This document shows positions 1-8,032 of a DNA stretch of 64,000 bases, piece after piece (position 1 is the stretch's first letter; every line of letters begins with the position of its first letter). The position numbers and the translations under genes are program-made. The stretch spans positions 520,117 to 584,116 of the forward strand of contig NZ_LMRT01000013.1 of the NCBI RefSeq assembly GCF_001426225.1, written 5' to 3'. The notes under the pieces are model-generated. The model was given only the letters and a program-made list of their open reading frames with translations. It made no database searches and had not been told where the DNA came from. The DNA comes from Allobosea sp. Leaf344. GTDB taxonomy: Bacteria; Pseudomonadota; Alphaproteobacteria; Rhizobiales; Beijerinckiaceae.

Positions 1-1118
1 AACTTCGCATCGAGATCGATTACGAACGCGCCGCCGGCTGGTTCCGCGGCCCGGCGACGCTGACGCTCGACATCGTCGATTATCCCGGGGAATGGCTGCT
101 CGATCTCGCGCTGATCGGCCAGGACTACAAGGCCTGGTCGGCGCAGGCGGTGAGCGACGCGCGCAAGGCGCATCGCCGCGCCAGCGCGCAGGAATGGCTC
201 GACGATCTCGGCAGGCGCGACCCGCTCGGCCCGGCCGATGAAATGGCGGCCGAGGCGGCGAGCGATCTGTTCAAGCGCTATCTGGCGCGGCTGCGGGCCG
301 ATCCCGAGGCGGTGGCGGTGACACCGCCCGGGCGCTTCCTGATGCCGGGGGATCTCGAAGGCTCGCCCGCCTTGACCTTCGCGCCGCTCGATCTGCCCCA
401 CGATACCGACCCGCGGCCGGGCACGCTGGCGGGGCTGATGGCGGAGCGTTTCGAGGCCTATAAGCGCGTGGTGGTGACGCCGTTCTTCCGCGAGCATTTC
501 GCCAGGCTGGACCGGCAGATCGTGCTGGTCGACGCGCTGGCGGCGCTCGATGCCGGCGCCCCGGCTCTGGCGGATCTCGAGACGGCGCTGGGCCAGGCGC
601 TGGCGGCCTTCCAGGTGGGCCGCAATTCCTGGCTGAGCAGCCTGTTCTCGCCACGGATCGAGCGCGTGCTCTTCGCCGCGACCAAGGCCGACCACATCCA
701 TCATACCAGCCATGACCGGCTGGCGGCGGTGATGGCGCATCTCGTCGGGCGCGCGGCCTCGCGGGCCGAAGGCGCCGGCGCGAAGGTCGAAAGCATGGCG
801 CTCGCCGCCGTGCAGGCGACGCGCGAGGTCAGGATCCGGCAGGGGCGCGACGAGCTGCCGGCGATCGCCGGCGTGCCGGAGGCCGGCGAGGAGGTCGGCG
901 GCGAGATTTTCGACGGGACCGAGGAAGCGGCGATCTATCCCGGCGAGCTGCCGGAGAACCCGGCGGCGATCTTCGATCCCAAGGCGCGCTGGCAGATCCG
1001 CGCGCCGCGGTTCCGGCCGCCCGCGGTGGAGCCCGATGCCGGCGGGCGGACCCGACCGCCGCCGCAGATCCGCCTCGACCGTGCGCTGGAATTCCTGATC
1101 GGCGACAGGCTGGCTTGA
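1..1118 (+). CDS. YcjX-like (DUF463) P-loop ATPase, 5' end outside window
   Basis: The reading frame is already open at base 3 and gives 371 residues before the stop, so the start codon lies upstream of the window; an internal GTG at 150 is not the start. About 25 codons in, the motif DYPGEWLLDL is visible. It is the Walker B-like signature of the YcjX/DUF463 family of stress-associated P-loop ATPases; the Walker A motif would lie in the missing part. The next gene starts 13 bases later and encodes a YcjF-like membrane protein, the usual partner of this family, so the two probably form one operon. The cellular role of YcjX/YcjF is poorly defined (envelope or heat stress in enterics), so no reaction is assigned. 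Confidence 0.85.
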   Translation, partial: LRIEIDYERAAGWFRGPATLTLDIVDYPGEWLLDLALIGQDYKAWSAQAVSDARKAHRRASAQEWLDDLGRRDPLGPADEMAAEAASDLFKRYLARLRADPEAVAVTPPGRFLMPGDLEGSPALTFAPLDLPHDTDPRPGTLAGLMAERFEAYKRVVVTPFFREHFARLDRQIVLVDALAALDAGAPALADLETALGQALAAFQVGRNSWLSSLFSPRIERVLFAATKADHIHHTSHDRLAAVMAHLVGRAASRAEGAGAKVESMALAAVQATREVRIRQGRDELPAIAGVPEAGEEVGGEIFDGTEEAAIYPGELPENPAAIFDPKARWQIRAPRFRPPAVEPDAGGRTRPPPQIRLDRALEFLIGDRLA

Positions 1119-1131
1119 GGAGGAGGGCGCC

Positions 1132-2124
1132 ATGAGCAGCAAGACGCCGCGTGCGGTCCGGCTCGAAAGCGCGGGGCTCGCCAGCGAGGAAATCGTGGCC
1201 CGCGACCAGAGCGTGGCCGTCCTGCCCGAGACCGAGCCGCTGGATCCGGCCGAGCCGGTTCCGGTCGCCGTGACGCGGCGGCGGTTTTCCTGGGGCGGGT
1301 TGTTCGTCGCCGGGCTCACCGGGTTTCTGGGGCTGAGCTTCGCCGTCTGGGCGGAGCGGACCATCGCCGGGCTGATGGCGCAGAACCCGGCGCTGGGCTA
1401 TGCGGCGCTGGCTTTCGCCGCGGTCGCTCTGCTGGCGCTGTGCATCATGCTGGGCGGGATCGCCCGGGATATCCTGCGCGAGCGCAAGGTCGAGGGGCTG
1501 CGCCTGCGGGCGACGGCGGCGCTCGCCGGCGGCACCCTCGCCGAGGCCAAGGCGCTGGCCGCCGAGTTGACCGGCCTCTATGCCCGCCGCGCCGACACGG
1601 CCAAGGGCCGCGCCGCGCTGGAGGACGCGCTGCCCCAGCTCTTCGCGCCGCGCGACGTGCTGGCGTTGGCCGAGCGCCATCTGATGAGTTCCCGCGACGC
1701 GCAGGCGCAGGCGCTGATCGCGCAGGCGGCGCGGCGCGTCTCGCTCGTCACGGCGGTCAGCCCGCGGGCGCTGATCGACATCGTCTTCGTGCTGGTGGCC
1801 TGCGCGCGGCTGCTGCGCGCCATCGCCGCAGTCTATGCCGGCCGCCCCGGCACGCTCGGCCTGTTGCGCCTGGCGCGGCAGGTGCTGGGGCATCTCGTGG
1901 TCACCGGCGGCGTCGCGGCCGGGGACGCGGTGATCCAGCAGGTGGTGGGGCAGGGGCTGGCCGCGCGGCTCTCGGCCAAGCTCGGCGAAGGCGTGCTCAA
2001 CGGGCTGCTGACGGCGCGGATCGGTCTCGCCGCGCTGGCCGTCTGCCGGCCGCTGCCCTTCATCGAGGCGCGCCCGCCCTCCCTCTCCGAGGTGGTGGGC
2101 GATCTGACCGCGCTGCGGCAGTGA
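1132..2124 (+). CDS. YcjF-like (TIGR01620/DUF697) membrane protein
   Basis: A 330-residue protein with a strong ribosome-binding site (GAGGAGG) just before the ATG. Two hydrophobic helices lie at about residues 55-75 and 88-112, and a third near 213-235 precedes a C-terminal Gly/Ala-rich DUF697-type domain (GRPGTLGLLRLARQVLGH and onward). The arrangement matches YcjF, the inner-membrane partner of YcjX, whose gene ends 13 bases upstream. The basic N-terminal 45 residues are probably cytoplasmic. Function unknown beyond association with YcjX. The stop codon lies 12 bases before a palindrome that belongs to the downstream flgE promoter region. Confidence 0.82.
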   Translation: MSSKTPRAVRLESAGLASEEIVARDQSVAVLPETEPLDPAEPVPVAVTRRRFSWGGLFVAGLTGFLGLSFAVWAERTIAGLMAQNPALGYAALAFAAVALLALCIMLGGIARDILRERKVEGLRLRATAALAGGTLAEAKALAAELTGLYARRADTAKGRAALEDALPQLFAPRDVLALAERHLMSSRDAQAQALIAQAARRVSLVTAVSPRALIDIVFVLVACARLLRAIAAVYAGRPGTLGLLRLARQVLGHLVVTGGVAAGDAVIQQVVGQGLAARLSAKLGEGVLNGLLTARIGLAALAVCRPLPFIEARPPSLSEVVGDLTALRQ

Positions 2125-2136
2125 CGGCGAGTCCGC

Positions 2137-2155
2137 CCCGGCAGATTTTGCCGGG
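2137..2155. promoter_or_regulatory. Palindrome CCCGGCA-N5-TGCCGGG upstream of flgE
   Basis: A perfect 7-bp inverted repeat with a 5-bp centre (GATTT), lying about 95 bp upstream of the -24 element of the flgE sigma-54 promoter. Three further copies occur in the other flagellar control regions of this window. The placement suits an enhancer bound by an FlbD-like sigma-54 activator (ftr-type element); that assignment is inferred. Confidence 0.7.
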
Positions 2156-2237
2156 CGCGCCCGGATCTGCCCGGTCGAAAGCGCTGCGTTACCGATCGAC
2201 AACCATCTAACCCTCTGAAAAGGCGCAGAGCCGCGCA

Positions 2238-2253
2238 TGGCACGCGCCATGCA
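2238..2253 (+). promoter_or_regulatory. Sigma-54 (-24/-12) promoter of flgE
   Basis: TGGCACG-CGCC-ATGCA has GG and GC separated by exactly 10 bases, as required by RpoN, with the consensus TGGCACG half intact and a single T-to-A change in the -12 part. It lies about 60 bp before the flgE start and about 95 bp downstream of the palindrome at 2137. Confidence 0.75.
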
Positions 2254-2311
2254 AAGCCCCTCTCGAAAGTTGTGCGTCGGCTGTTAGCCGCCAGTTCGAG
2301 GTGAGGTTGCC

Positions 2312-3715
2312 ATGGGTGTTTTCAGTGCGCTGACGACAGCGGTTTCGGGGATGCAGGCGCAGTCCTATGCGCTCGAGAACATCTCGGGCAACATCGCCAA
2401 TTCGCGAACCGCCGGCTTCAAGCGTGTCGACACGACCTTCGCCGATCTGGTGCCCGATTCGGCGCTGAACCGGCAGATCTCGGGTTCGGTCGGCGCCTTC
2501 AGCCGCGCCACCAATTCGACCCAGGGCGACCTGAACGCCACCAAGATCGACACCAATGTCGCGATCAACGGCGACGGCTTCTTCGTCGTCGACAAGCGCC
2601 TCAGCGGCGTCGGCTCGAACACCACCTTCAACAATGCGAGCTACTATACCCGCCGCGGCGATTTCGATTTCGACGCCAACGGCTATCTCGTCAATGGCGC
2701 GGGATATTTCCTGAAGGGCCAGAAGATCGACACCGTCACCGGCGAGGTGATCGGCACGCAGCCGGAAGTGCTCCGCATCACCCAGGAGCAGTACCCGGCC
2801 AAGGCGACCACGGCGATCGAATACCGCGCCAACATCCCGTCGCTGCCGGCCACGACGCGCAGCAAATCCGATCCGGCCAATCCGGCACTGCGCCTGCTGA
2901 ACCCGGCCAATTACGGCGCCGGCGCCCGCAACCCGCTGCCCGCGCCCGGGACCGGCGTGGTGCAGGGGCAGGATGTCAGCACCTTCCTGAGCGATTCCAT
3001 CCCGGGCGGCTCGGTCACCGTCTATGACGCGCTCGGCCAGGCCACCACCGTCGAGATGCGCTGGGCCAAGACCGTGAACGCCGGCACACCGCCCGGCGCG
3101 GTCGATACCTGGGCGCTGTTCGTCGCCGAGAACACCTCCGCGACCGGCGCCACCCCGGCCTATCGCGCCGCCGGCCAGACCGTGACCTTCGACGGCACCG
3201 GCAAGATGACCGCCCCGGCCTCCGGCAACATCACGCTGCCGAACGTCACGATCAACGGCACCGCCATCAGCGGCATCAACCTGCAGGTGGGCACCGACGG
3301 GCTGACCCAGAACGGCGATACCAGCGGCCAGATCAACGCCCGCAGCATCCGCCAGGACGGCTATACCGCCGGCACGCTGGATCGCGTTTCGGTTACCGCC
3401 ACCGGCCAGGTGGTCGGCACCTTCAGCAACGGCCAGGTGAAGGCGCTGGCGCAGATCGCGGTCGCCCGCTTCAACGCCGACAACGCGCTGAAGCGGCTCG
3501 ATGGCGGCGCGTTCGAGGAGACGATCGAATCCGGGGCGCCGATCGTCGGCTCCGGCTCGTCCTCGCTGATCGGCGGCAATGTCGAGCAGTCGAACACCGA
3601 TATCGCCGACGAATTCTCGAAGATGATCGTCACCCAGCAGGCCTATTCGGCCAATACCAAGGTGATCAGCACGGCGCAGGAGATGCTGCGCGACGTCTTC
3701 AGCATCATCCGCTGA
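2312..3715 (+). CDS. flgE: Flagellar hook protein FlgE
   Basis: A 467-residue protein beginning MGVFSALTTAVSGMQAQSYA, the amphipathic N-terminal helix of axial proteins, followed by ENISGNIANSRTAGFKR, the rod/hook family signature (ANS-type motif). The C-terminal helix near residues 420-465 (SNTDIADEFSKMIVTQQAYS, then a NTKVISTAQEML-type heptad stretch) pairs with it in the assembled hook. The variable middle forms the exposed D1-D2 domains. FlgE is exported by the flagellar type III apparatus and polymerises on the distal rod. It heads a flgE-flgK-flgL operon served by the sigma-54 promoter at 2238. Length is normal for alphaproteobacterial FlgE. Confidence 0.96.
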   Translation: MGVFSALTTAVSGMQAQSYALENISGNIANSRTAGFKRVDTTFADLVPDSALNRQISGSVGAFSRATNSTQGDLNATKIDTNVAINGDGFFVVDKRLSGVGSNTTFNNASYYTRRGDFDFDANGYLVNGAGYFLKGQKIDTVTGEVIGTQPEVLRITQEQYPAKATTAIEYRANIPSLPATTRSKSDPANPALRLLNPANYGAGARNPLPAPGTGVVQGQDVSTFLSDSIPGGSVTVYDALGQATTVEMRWAKTVNAGTPPGAVDTWALFVAENTSATGATPAYRAAGQTVTFDGTGKMTAPASGNITLPNVTINGTAISGINLQVGTDGLTQNGDTSGQINARSIRQDGYTAGTLDRVSVTATGQVVGTFSNGQVKALAQIAVARFNADNALKRLDGGAFEETIESGAPIVGSGSSSLIGGNVEQSNTDIADEFSKMIVTQQAYSANTKVISTAQEMLRDVFSIIR

Positions 3716-3758
3716 GGCTGAGCCGTCCAGAACGGGCGGGTGAAGACGGGAGTCGGAA

Positions 3759-5621
3759 ATGGGCCTGAGCACATCCCTCAACATCGCGGTCGGCGGCCTC
3801 GCCGCCAACCAGGCCGGCATCGGCATCGTTTCGCAGAACGTCGCCAATTCCGGGCGCGCCGGCTATGTCCGGCGCCAGATCACGACGATCGAGGGCAATA
3901 ACGGCTCGACCACCCAGATGTCGGCGGTCCAGCGGCTGCTCGACCGGGTCGTCCAGCACCAGCTCTGGCAGGAGACCTCCAGCGCCGCCTATACCTCGAC
4001 CCGGGCCGGCGCCATGGCGCAGATCGACAAGCTCTACGGCGCGCCGGGCAGCGCCAATGCGCTGGACGCCGTCTACAACAAATTCACCAGCGCGCTGCAG
4101 GCCCTGCAGAACGACCCCGGCAATTACAGCCTGCGCTCGGGCGTCGTCGATTCCGCGACCCAGCTGGCGGCGCGGCTGAACGGACTGTCGGCGGGCGTGC
4201 AGGCGCAGCGCCAGCAGGCCGAATCCAATATCGCCGAAGCGGTCAAACAGACCAATTCGCTGCTGAACACGCTGACCACGCTCAATGCGCGGATCACCGG
4301 CAGCCCGCAGGATGCCGGGCTGGCGGAGCTGAAGGACCAGCGCGACCGCGTCGTCGCCGAGCTCTCGCAATATATCGACATCAAGACCAGCGAGAACGAC
4401 CAGGGCTCGCTGAGCATCGTCACCACCTCGGGCACGCAGATCTTCGACGGCCGCCCGGCCGTGACCTTCTCCTTCGACGAGCGGGCGAATGTCGGCGCGG
4501 GCTCGCAATGGGATGCTGACCCGGCGAGGCGCGGCGTCGGCACCGTGACGATGCGCGACGGCACCGGCGGCGCGATCGACGCCATCGCCAACAACCTGTT
4601 CCGCTCCGGTACCATCGCCGCCAATATCGAGCTGCGCGACAAGACGCTGAACCAGGCGCAGGCCCAGCTGGACGAACTCGCGGCGCAGATGGCGAGCGCG
4701 CTGTCCGACCGCGACATCAAGGGCACGGCCGTCACCGCGGGGGCGGCGACGGGCTTCGACGTCGACATGACCGGGCTGCAGGCGGGCAACCGCATGACGC
4801 TCGAATACAAGGTCACCCCCGGCGGCGCGGTCCGCAAATTCACCTTCGTCCGGGTCGATTCCGCCGCGTCGCTGCCGCTGCCGCAGGGCACGGGCGGGGA
4901 CGCCAACAACAGCGTCGTCGGGATCGACTTCTCGGGCGGGCCGGCTTCGGTCGCGGCGCAGATCCAGGCCGCCATCGGCGGCGGCTTCACCGTCTCGAAC
5001 ACCGGATCGACCCTGCGCATCGTCGACGACGGCGCAGGCGGCACGCGCGACGTGGTGGGGCTCTCCGCCCATCCGACCGCGACGAGCATCGCCGGCGGGA
5101 CCGCCGAACTGCCCTTCTTCGTGGATTCCGGAAAGGGCAACGCCGCCTTCACCGGATCCTATGAGGGCGGCTCGCAGACGGTGGGCTTCGCCTCCCGCAT
5201 CGCGGTCAACCCGTCGCTGATCGCCGATCGCTCCGGCCTCGTCGTGTTCAACACCTCCCCGGCCACGCCCCAGGGCGATGCCACCCGCCCCCGGCAGATG
5301 CTCGAGCGGCTGAGCACCAGCCAGCGCGACTTCACCCGGGTGACCGGGCTCGACGGGCAGACCGCGACCTCCTCGCTCTCCGTCTCCACCTATGTCCAGC
5401 GCGTCGTGTCCTCGCAGGGGCAGGCGGTCGAGGCCGCCAAGCGGCTGGATGAGGGGCAGAAGATCGCCCTGGCCGCCGTGCAGAGCCGGTTCCAGGCGAC
5501 GTCGCAGGTCAATGTCGACCGGGAGATGTCGACGCTGATCGAATTGCAGGCCGCCTATGCCGCCAATGCCCGCATCATCTCGACCGTGAAAGAGATGATG
5601 GACGTCCTGATGCGGGTCTGA
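3759..5621 (+). CDS. flgK: Flagellar hook-associated protein 1 FlgK
   Basis: A 620-residue protein that starts MGLSTSLNIAVGGLAANQAG and carries an ANSGRAGYVRR signature near residue 30, both typical of FlgK. The end (residues about 570-618) has the NVDREMSTLIELQAAYAANA heptad region characteristic of FlgK C-termini. FlgK forms the first hook-filament junction ring after export. The gene lies 43 bases downstream of flgE and 11 bases before flgL, so the three are transcribed together. The central region (about residues 230-500) is long and variable, as is normal. No defects are visible. Confidence 0.96.
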   Translation: MGLSTSLNIAVGGLAANQAGIGIVSQNVANSGRAGYVRRQITTIEGNNGSTTQMSAVQRLLDRVVQHQLWQETSSAAYTSTRAGAMAQIDKLYGAPGSANALDAVYNKFTSALQALQNDPGNYSLRSGVVDSATQLAARLNGLSAGVQAQRQQAESNIAEAVKQTNSLLNTLTTLNARITGSPQDAGLAELKDQRDRVVAELSQYIDIKTSENDQGSLSIVTTSGTQIFDGRPAVTFSFDERANVGAGSQWDADPARRGVGTVTMRDGTGGAIDAIANNLFRSGTIAANIELRDKTLNQAQAQLDELAAQMASALSDRDIKGTAVTAGAATGFDVDMTGLQAGNRMTLEYKVTPGGAVRKFTFVRVDSAASLPLPQGTGGDANNSVVGIDFSGGPASVAAQIQAAIGGGFTVSNTGSTLRIVDDGAGGTRDVVGLSAHPTATSIAGGTAELPFFVDSGKGNAAFTGSYEGGSQTVGFASRIAVNPSLIADRSGLVVFNTSPATPQGDATRPRQMLERLSTSQRDFTRVTGLDGQTATSSLSVSTYVQRVVSSQGQAVEAAKRLDEGQKIALAAVQSRFQATSQVNVDREMSTLIELQAAYAANARIISTVKEMMDVLMRV

Positions 5622-5632
5622 GGAGAACCACG

Positions 5633-7177
5633 ATGACGATCACATCCTATGGGACCGGAGCCTATCGCGCCGCCAGGACCAACGATCTCGTCAGCAATCG
5701 CTCGCAATTCGAGGAGCTGCAGCGCCAGCTCGCGACCAAGAAGCGGAGCGAGACCTTCGGCGATCTCGGCATGGATCGTCGCACCAGCCTCGACGTCGCC
5801 AGCAAGATCTCCTCGATCGACTCCTGGCTGGCGGGCATCCAGCTCGGCAACGTCAATGTCGATCTGCAGACCAAGGCGATCGAGAACTACGCGAAGATGA
5901 CCTCCGAGACGCGCAACGATCTGCGCTCGAACACCTATGTTCCCAGCGCCAGCGGCCGGTCCTCGCCGCAGACGATGGCGGAGGAGAAGTTCAAGCAGAC
6001 GCTGGATCTGCTGAGCACCCAGGTCAATGGCCGCTACCTGTTCTCCGGGCGGACCAGCGACGTGAACCCGGTCGCGAGCTACAGCGAGATCATGAACGGC
6101 GATGCGCCGGGCCGGGCCGGGCTGAGCCAGCTGATCAAGGAGCGCCAGCGCGCCGATCTCGGCACGGCGCCGAACTGGGGCCGCGTCGCCTTCTCGAATA
6201 CAGGGCCGACCAACACGACGATGACCGAGGCCGGCGGCGATTTCGGGCTGAAGCTCACGGCGGCCACCTCATCGAACACGGCGGCGATCGCCGTCGCCCG
6301 CAATGCCGGGCCGCCGGTCAATCTGAGTGTCGACGTCAACGCCCAGCCGCAGCCGGGCGATACGGTGCGGATCAAGCTCGATCTCCCGGACGGCACCCAG
6401 AAGGAGATCGAGCTCACGGCGATCGCGGCCGGCGCCACGCCGCAGCCCGGCAAGACCTTCACGATCGGCGCCGACACCACCGAGACGGCGACCTCGCTGC
6501 GCGATTCGCTGCGCGCCGGGATGAAGAAGGAGGCCGAGACGACGCTGATGTCGGCTTCGGCGATGGCGACGGCGACCGATTTCTTCGCGGCGCCCTCTCC
6601 GGGTGCGGCCCCTGGCGATCCGCCGATCCTGCCCTGGCGGGTGGTCGGGACACCGGAGACGGCGACCACCCGCATCCGCGGCACGGCCGCCGATACGACG
6701 GTCTGGTACCGGGGCGAGCTCGGCGCGGCGAACGACAAGGCGCGCACCACCGCGACCGTCCAGGTCGACAAGGGCCAGGCGGTGGCCGTCGGCGCGCGGG
6801 CCAATGAGAACGCCTTCCAGACCGGGCTCGCCGCCTTCGCCGTCCTGGCGCATGAGAATTTTCCGCAGGCGGATGCGAATTCGCAGACCCGCTACGAGGC
6901 GATGATCGAGCGTGCCCGCGAAAAGCTCGGCTTCGGCGACACCGCGCAGAAGCCGGCCGAGATCATCACCGAGCTCGGCGCCGCCAAGGCCAGCATGGCC
7001 CAGGCCAAGGAGCGCCACACGGCGACGAAGAACCAGCTGACGAGCCTCGCCGATTCCGTCGAGAACGTCACCACGGAAGAGGTGGCGGCGCAGATCCTGG
7101 CGCTGCAGAACACGATGCAGGCGAGCTATCAGGTGACGTCGATCCTGTCGAAGCTGAACCTGACCAATTATCTCTGA
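5633..7177 (+). CDS. flgL: Flagellar hook-associated protein 3 FlgL (flagellin-like)
   Basis: A 514-residue protein with a flagellin-type N-terminal coiled coil (residues 1-130, with stretches such as SQFEELQRQLATKKRSETFG and DVASKISSIDSWLAGIQLGN) and a matching C-terminal helix ending LQNTMQASYQVTSILSKLNL. This is the pattern of FlgL, the junction protein next to the filament. The ATG follows GAGGAG and lies 11 bases after flgK. At 514 residues it is longer than enteric FlgL because of an inserted middle domain (about residues 180-390), as in other alphaproteobacteria. It ends the operon just before a strong terminator. Confidence 0.92.
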   Translation: MTITSYGTGAYRAARTNDLVSNRSQFEELQRQLATKKRSETFGDLGMDRRTSLDVASKISSIDSWLAGIQLGNVNVDLQTKAIENYAKMTSETRNDLRSNTYVPSASGRSSPQTMAEEKFKQTLDLLSTQVNGRYLFSGRTSDVNPVASYSEIMNGDAPGRAGLSQLIKERQRADLGTAPNWGRVAFSNTGPTNTTMTEAGGDFGLKLTAATSSNTAAIAVARNAGPPVNLSVDVNAQPQPGDTVRIKLDLPDGTQKEIELTAIAAGATPQPGKTFTIGADTTETATSLRDSLRAGMKKEAETTLMSASAMATATDFFAAPSPGAAPGDPPILPWRVVGTPETATTRIRGTAADTTVWYRGELGAANDKARTTATVQVDKGQAVAVGARANENAFQTGLAAFAVLAHENFPQADANSQTRYEAMIERAREKLGFGDTAQKPAEIITELGAAKASMAQAKERHTATKNQLTSLADSVENVTTEEVAAQILALQNTMQASYQVTSILSKLNLTNYL

Positions 7178-7195
7178 GCCGGGCCGCGGCTCATG

Positions 7196-7229
7196 AAAAA
7201 GGGCGCCCGCGAGAACGGGCGCCCTTTTT
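7196..7229. terminator. Bidirectional intrinsic terminator between flgL and flaF
   Basis: A perfect inverted repeat: GGGCGCCCG (7201-7209), loop CGAGAA, CGGGCGCCC (7216-7224), flanked by AAAAA on the left and TTTTT on the right. It can terminate both flgL (plus) and flaF (minus), which converge here. Confidence 0.9.
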
Positions 7230-7247
7230 GCGTTCGAGGCAAAGACG

Positions 7248-7619
7248 TCAGCGGCCGCGCAGGCCCGCCGCGATGTCCCGGTTGATGTTGACGAGCACGC
7301 CGAGCTTGGCCGCCGCCGGCTCGGCGGCGACGCGGAAGGTGTGGTTGAAGATGAAATTGGCGAGGCCCAGGATATTGCGCTTGATCTCGACCGGGAGGGG
7401 GTTCTCCTCCTTGATCACGGCCGAGACGAGCAGCGTCCAGAGCTTGCGGTTATAGGTCAGGGCCTCGTCCAGATCCTGCTCGCGGGCGAGCCAGTCGTCG
7501 GCGATCAGCTGCAGCCGGGTCGCGGCCTTGATCAGGAGGGAGGCTTCCAGCTCGCGAGGCGTGTCGATCGCTTGGTTGGAGCGGGCGGCAGAGGCGTAGG
7601 CGTTAAACCCGTGTTGCAT
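7248..7619 (-). CDS. flaF: Flagellar biosynthesis regulator FlaF
   Basis: A 123-residue protein beginning MQHGFNAYASAARSNQAIDT, with the conserved RELEASLLIKAATRLQ and NRKLWTLLVSAV segments of the FlaF family. In Caulobacter and Brucella, FlaF is needed for flagellin secretion or translation and acts opposite to FlbT. Its ATG lies inside the last codons of flbT (17-base overlap), so the two are translationally coupled in a flagellin 1-flbT-flaF cluster. It is cytoplasmic and has no membrane segment. The transcript probably ends at the terminator at 7196. Confidence 0.93.
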   Translation of the reverse strand: MQHGFNAYASAARSNQAIDTPRELEASLLIKAATRLQLIADDWLAREQDLDEALTYNRKLWTLLVSAVIKEENPLPVEIKRNILGLANFIFNHTFRVAAEPAAAKLGVLVNINRDIAAGLRGR

Positions 7620-7995
7620 TCTCGATGAGTTCCGCTTCGTAAGCGATCAGCTTTTTGGCCGCCTTGAGAGCTTTGTACAGATCACCACTTAAGATGCGGT
7701 TATTGATCTCGTGAATATGCGGCATAGCGCTCGGTGCCGCCTGCAGGAAATCCCGCACCAGCTCGAAATAGGTCTGGTGCCCATGCGCCGCATCCTGCGC
7801 GAGATACATCAGCTGGATCGACAGATAGATCTTCTTCGCCGGCGAATCCGCGCTGGTCGCCGTGAGAATGTCCTTCTCGCGCAGGATCGGCGCGTCGCCC
7901 TCGATGAAGAAGCGCGTGCGCTGCTCGTCGTTGCGGATGACGACCTGGCCGATGATGATGCGCTCGCGCGGCTTGAGTTCGACCTTGAGAGCCAT
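7603..7995 (-). CDS. flbT: Flagellin mRNA regulator FlbT
   Basis: A 130-residue protein, MALKVELKPRERIIIGQVVI at the start, with the conserved FFIEGDAPILREKDIL and YLAQDAAHGHQTYFELVRDF blocks of the FlbT family. In Caulobacter, FlbT binds the 5' untranslated region of flagellin mRNA and couples its translation and stability to hook completion. The frame stays open 20 codons further upstream, but the ATG at 7995 fits the family N-terminus and has an SD-like AGAAGG 10 bases upstream. That SD lies inside the same small hairpin (GCC-AGAA-GGC, 8005-8014) found before the flagellins, which suggests autoregulation. It overlaps flaF downstream and follows flagellin 1 by 37 bases. Confidence 0.94.
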   Translation of the reverse strand: MALKVELKPRERIIIGQVVIRNDEQRTRFFIEGDAPILREKDILTATSADSPAKKIYLSIQLMYLAQDAAHGHQTYFELVRDFLQAAPSAMPHIHEINNRILSGDLYKALKAAKKLIAYEAELIENATRV

Positions 7996-8004
7996 GTCGA
8001 TCCT

Positions 8005-8014
8005 GCCTTCTGGC
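8005..8014 (-). promoter_or_regulatory. AGAA mini-hairpin overlapping the flbT Shine-Dalgarno
   Basis: In the mRNA this reads GCC-AGAA-GGC: a 3-bp stem with an AGAA loop, the GG of which forms the 3' end of the SD 10 nt before the flbT ATG. The core is the same as in the flagellin 2, 3, 4 and FlaG-like leaders, with a G-C third pair in place of C-G or U-A. Confidence 0.55.
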
Positions 8015-8032
8015 TGGAGGGGGGTGCTGCCT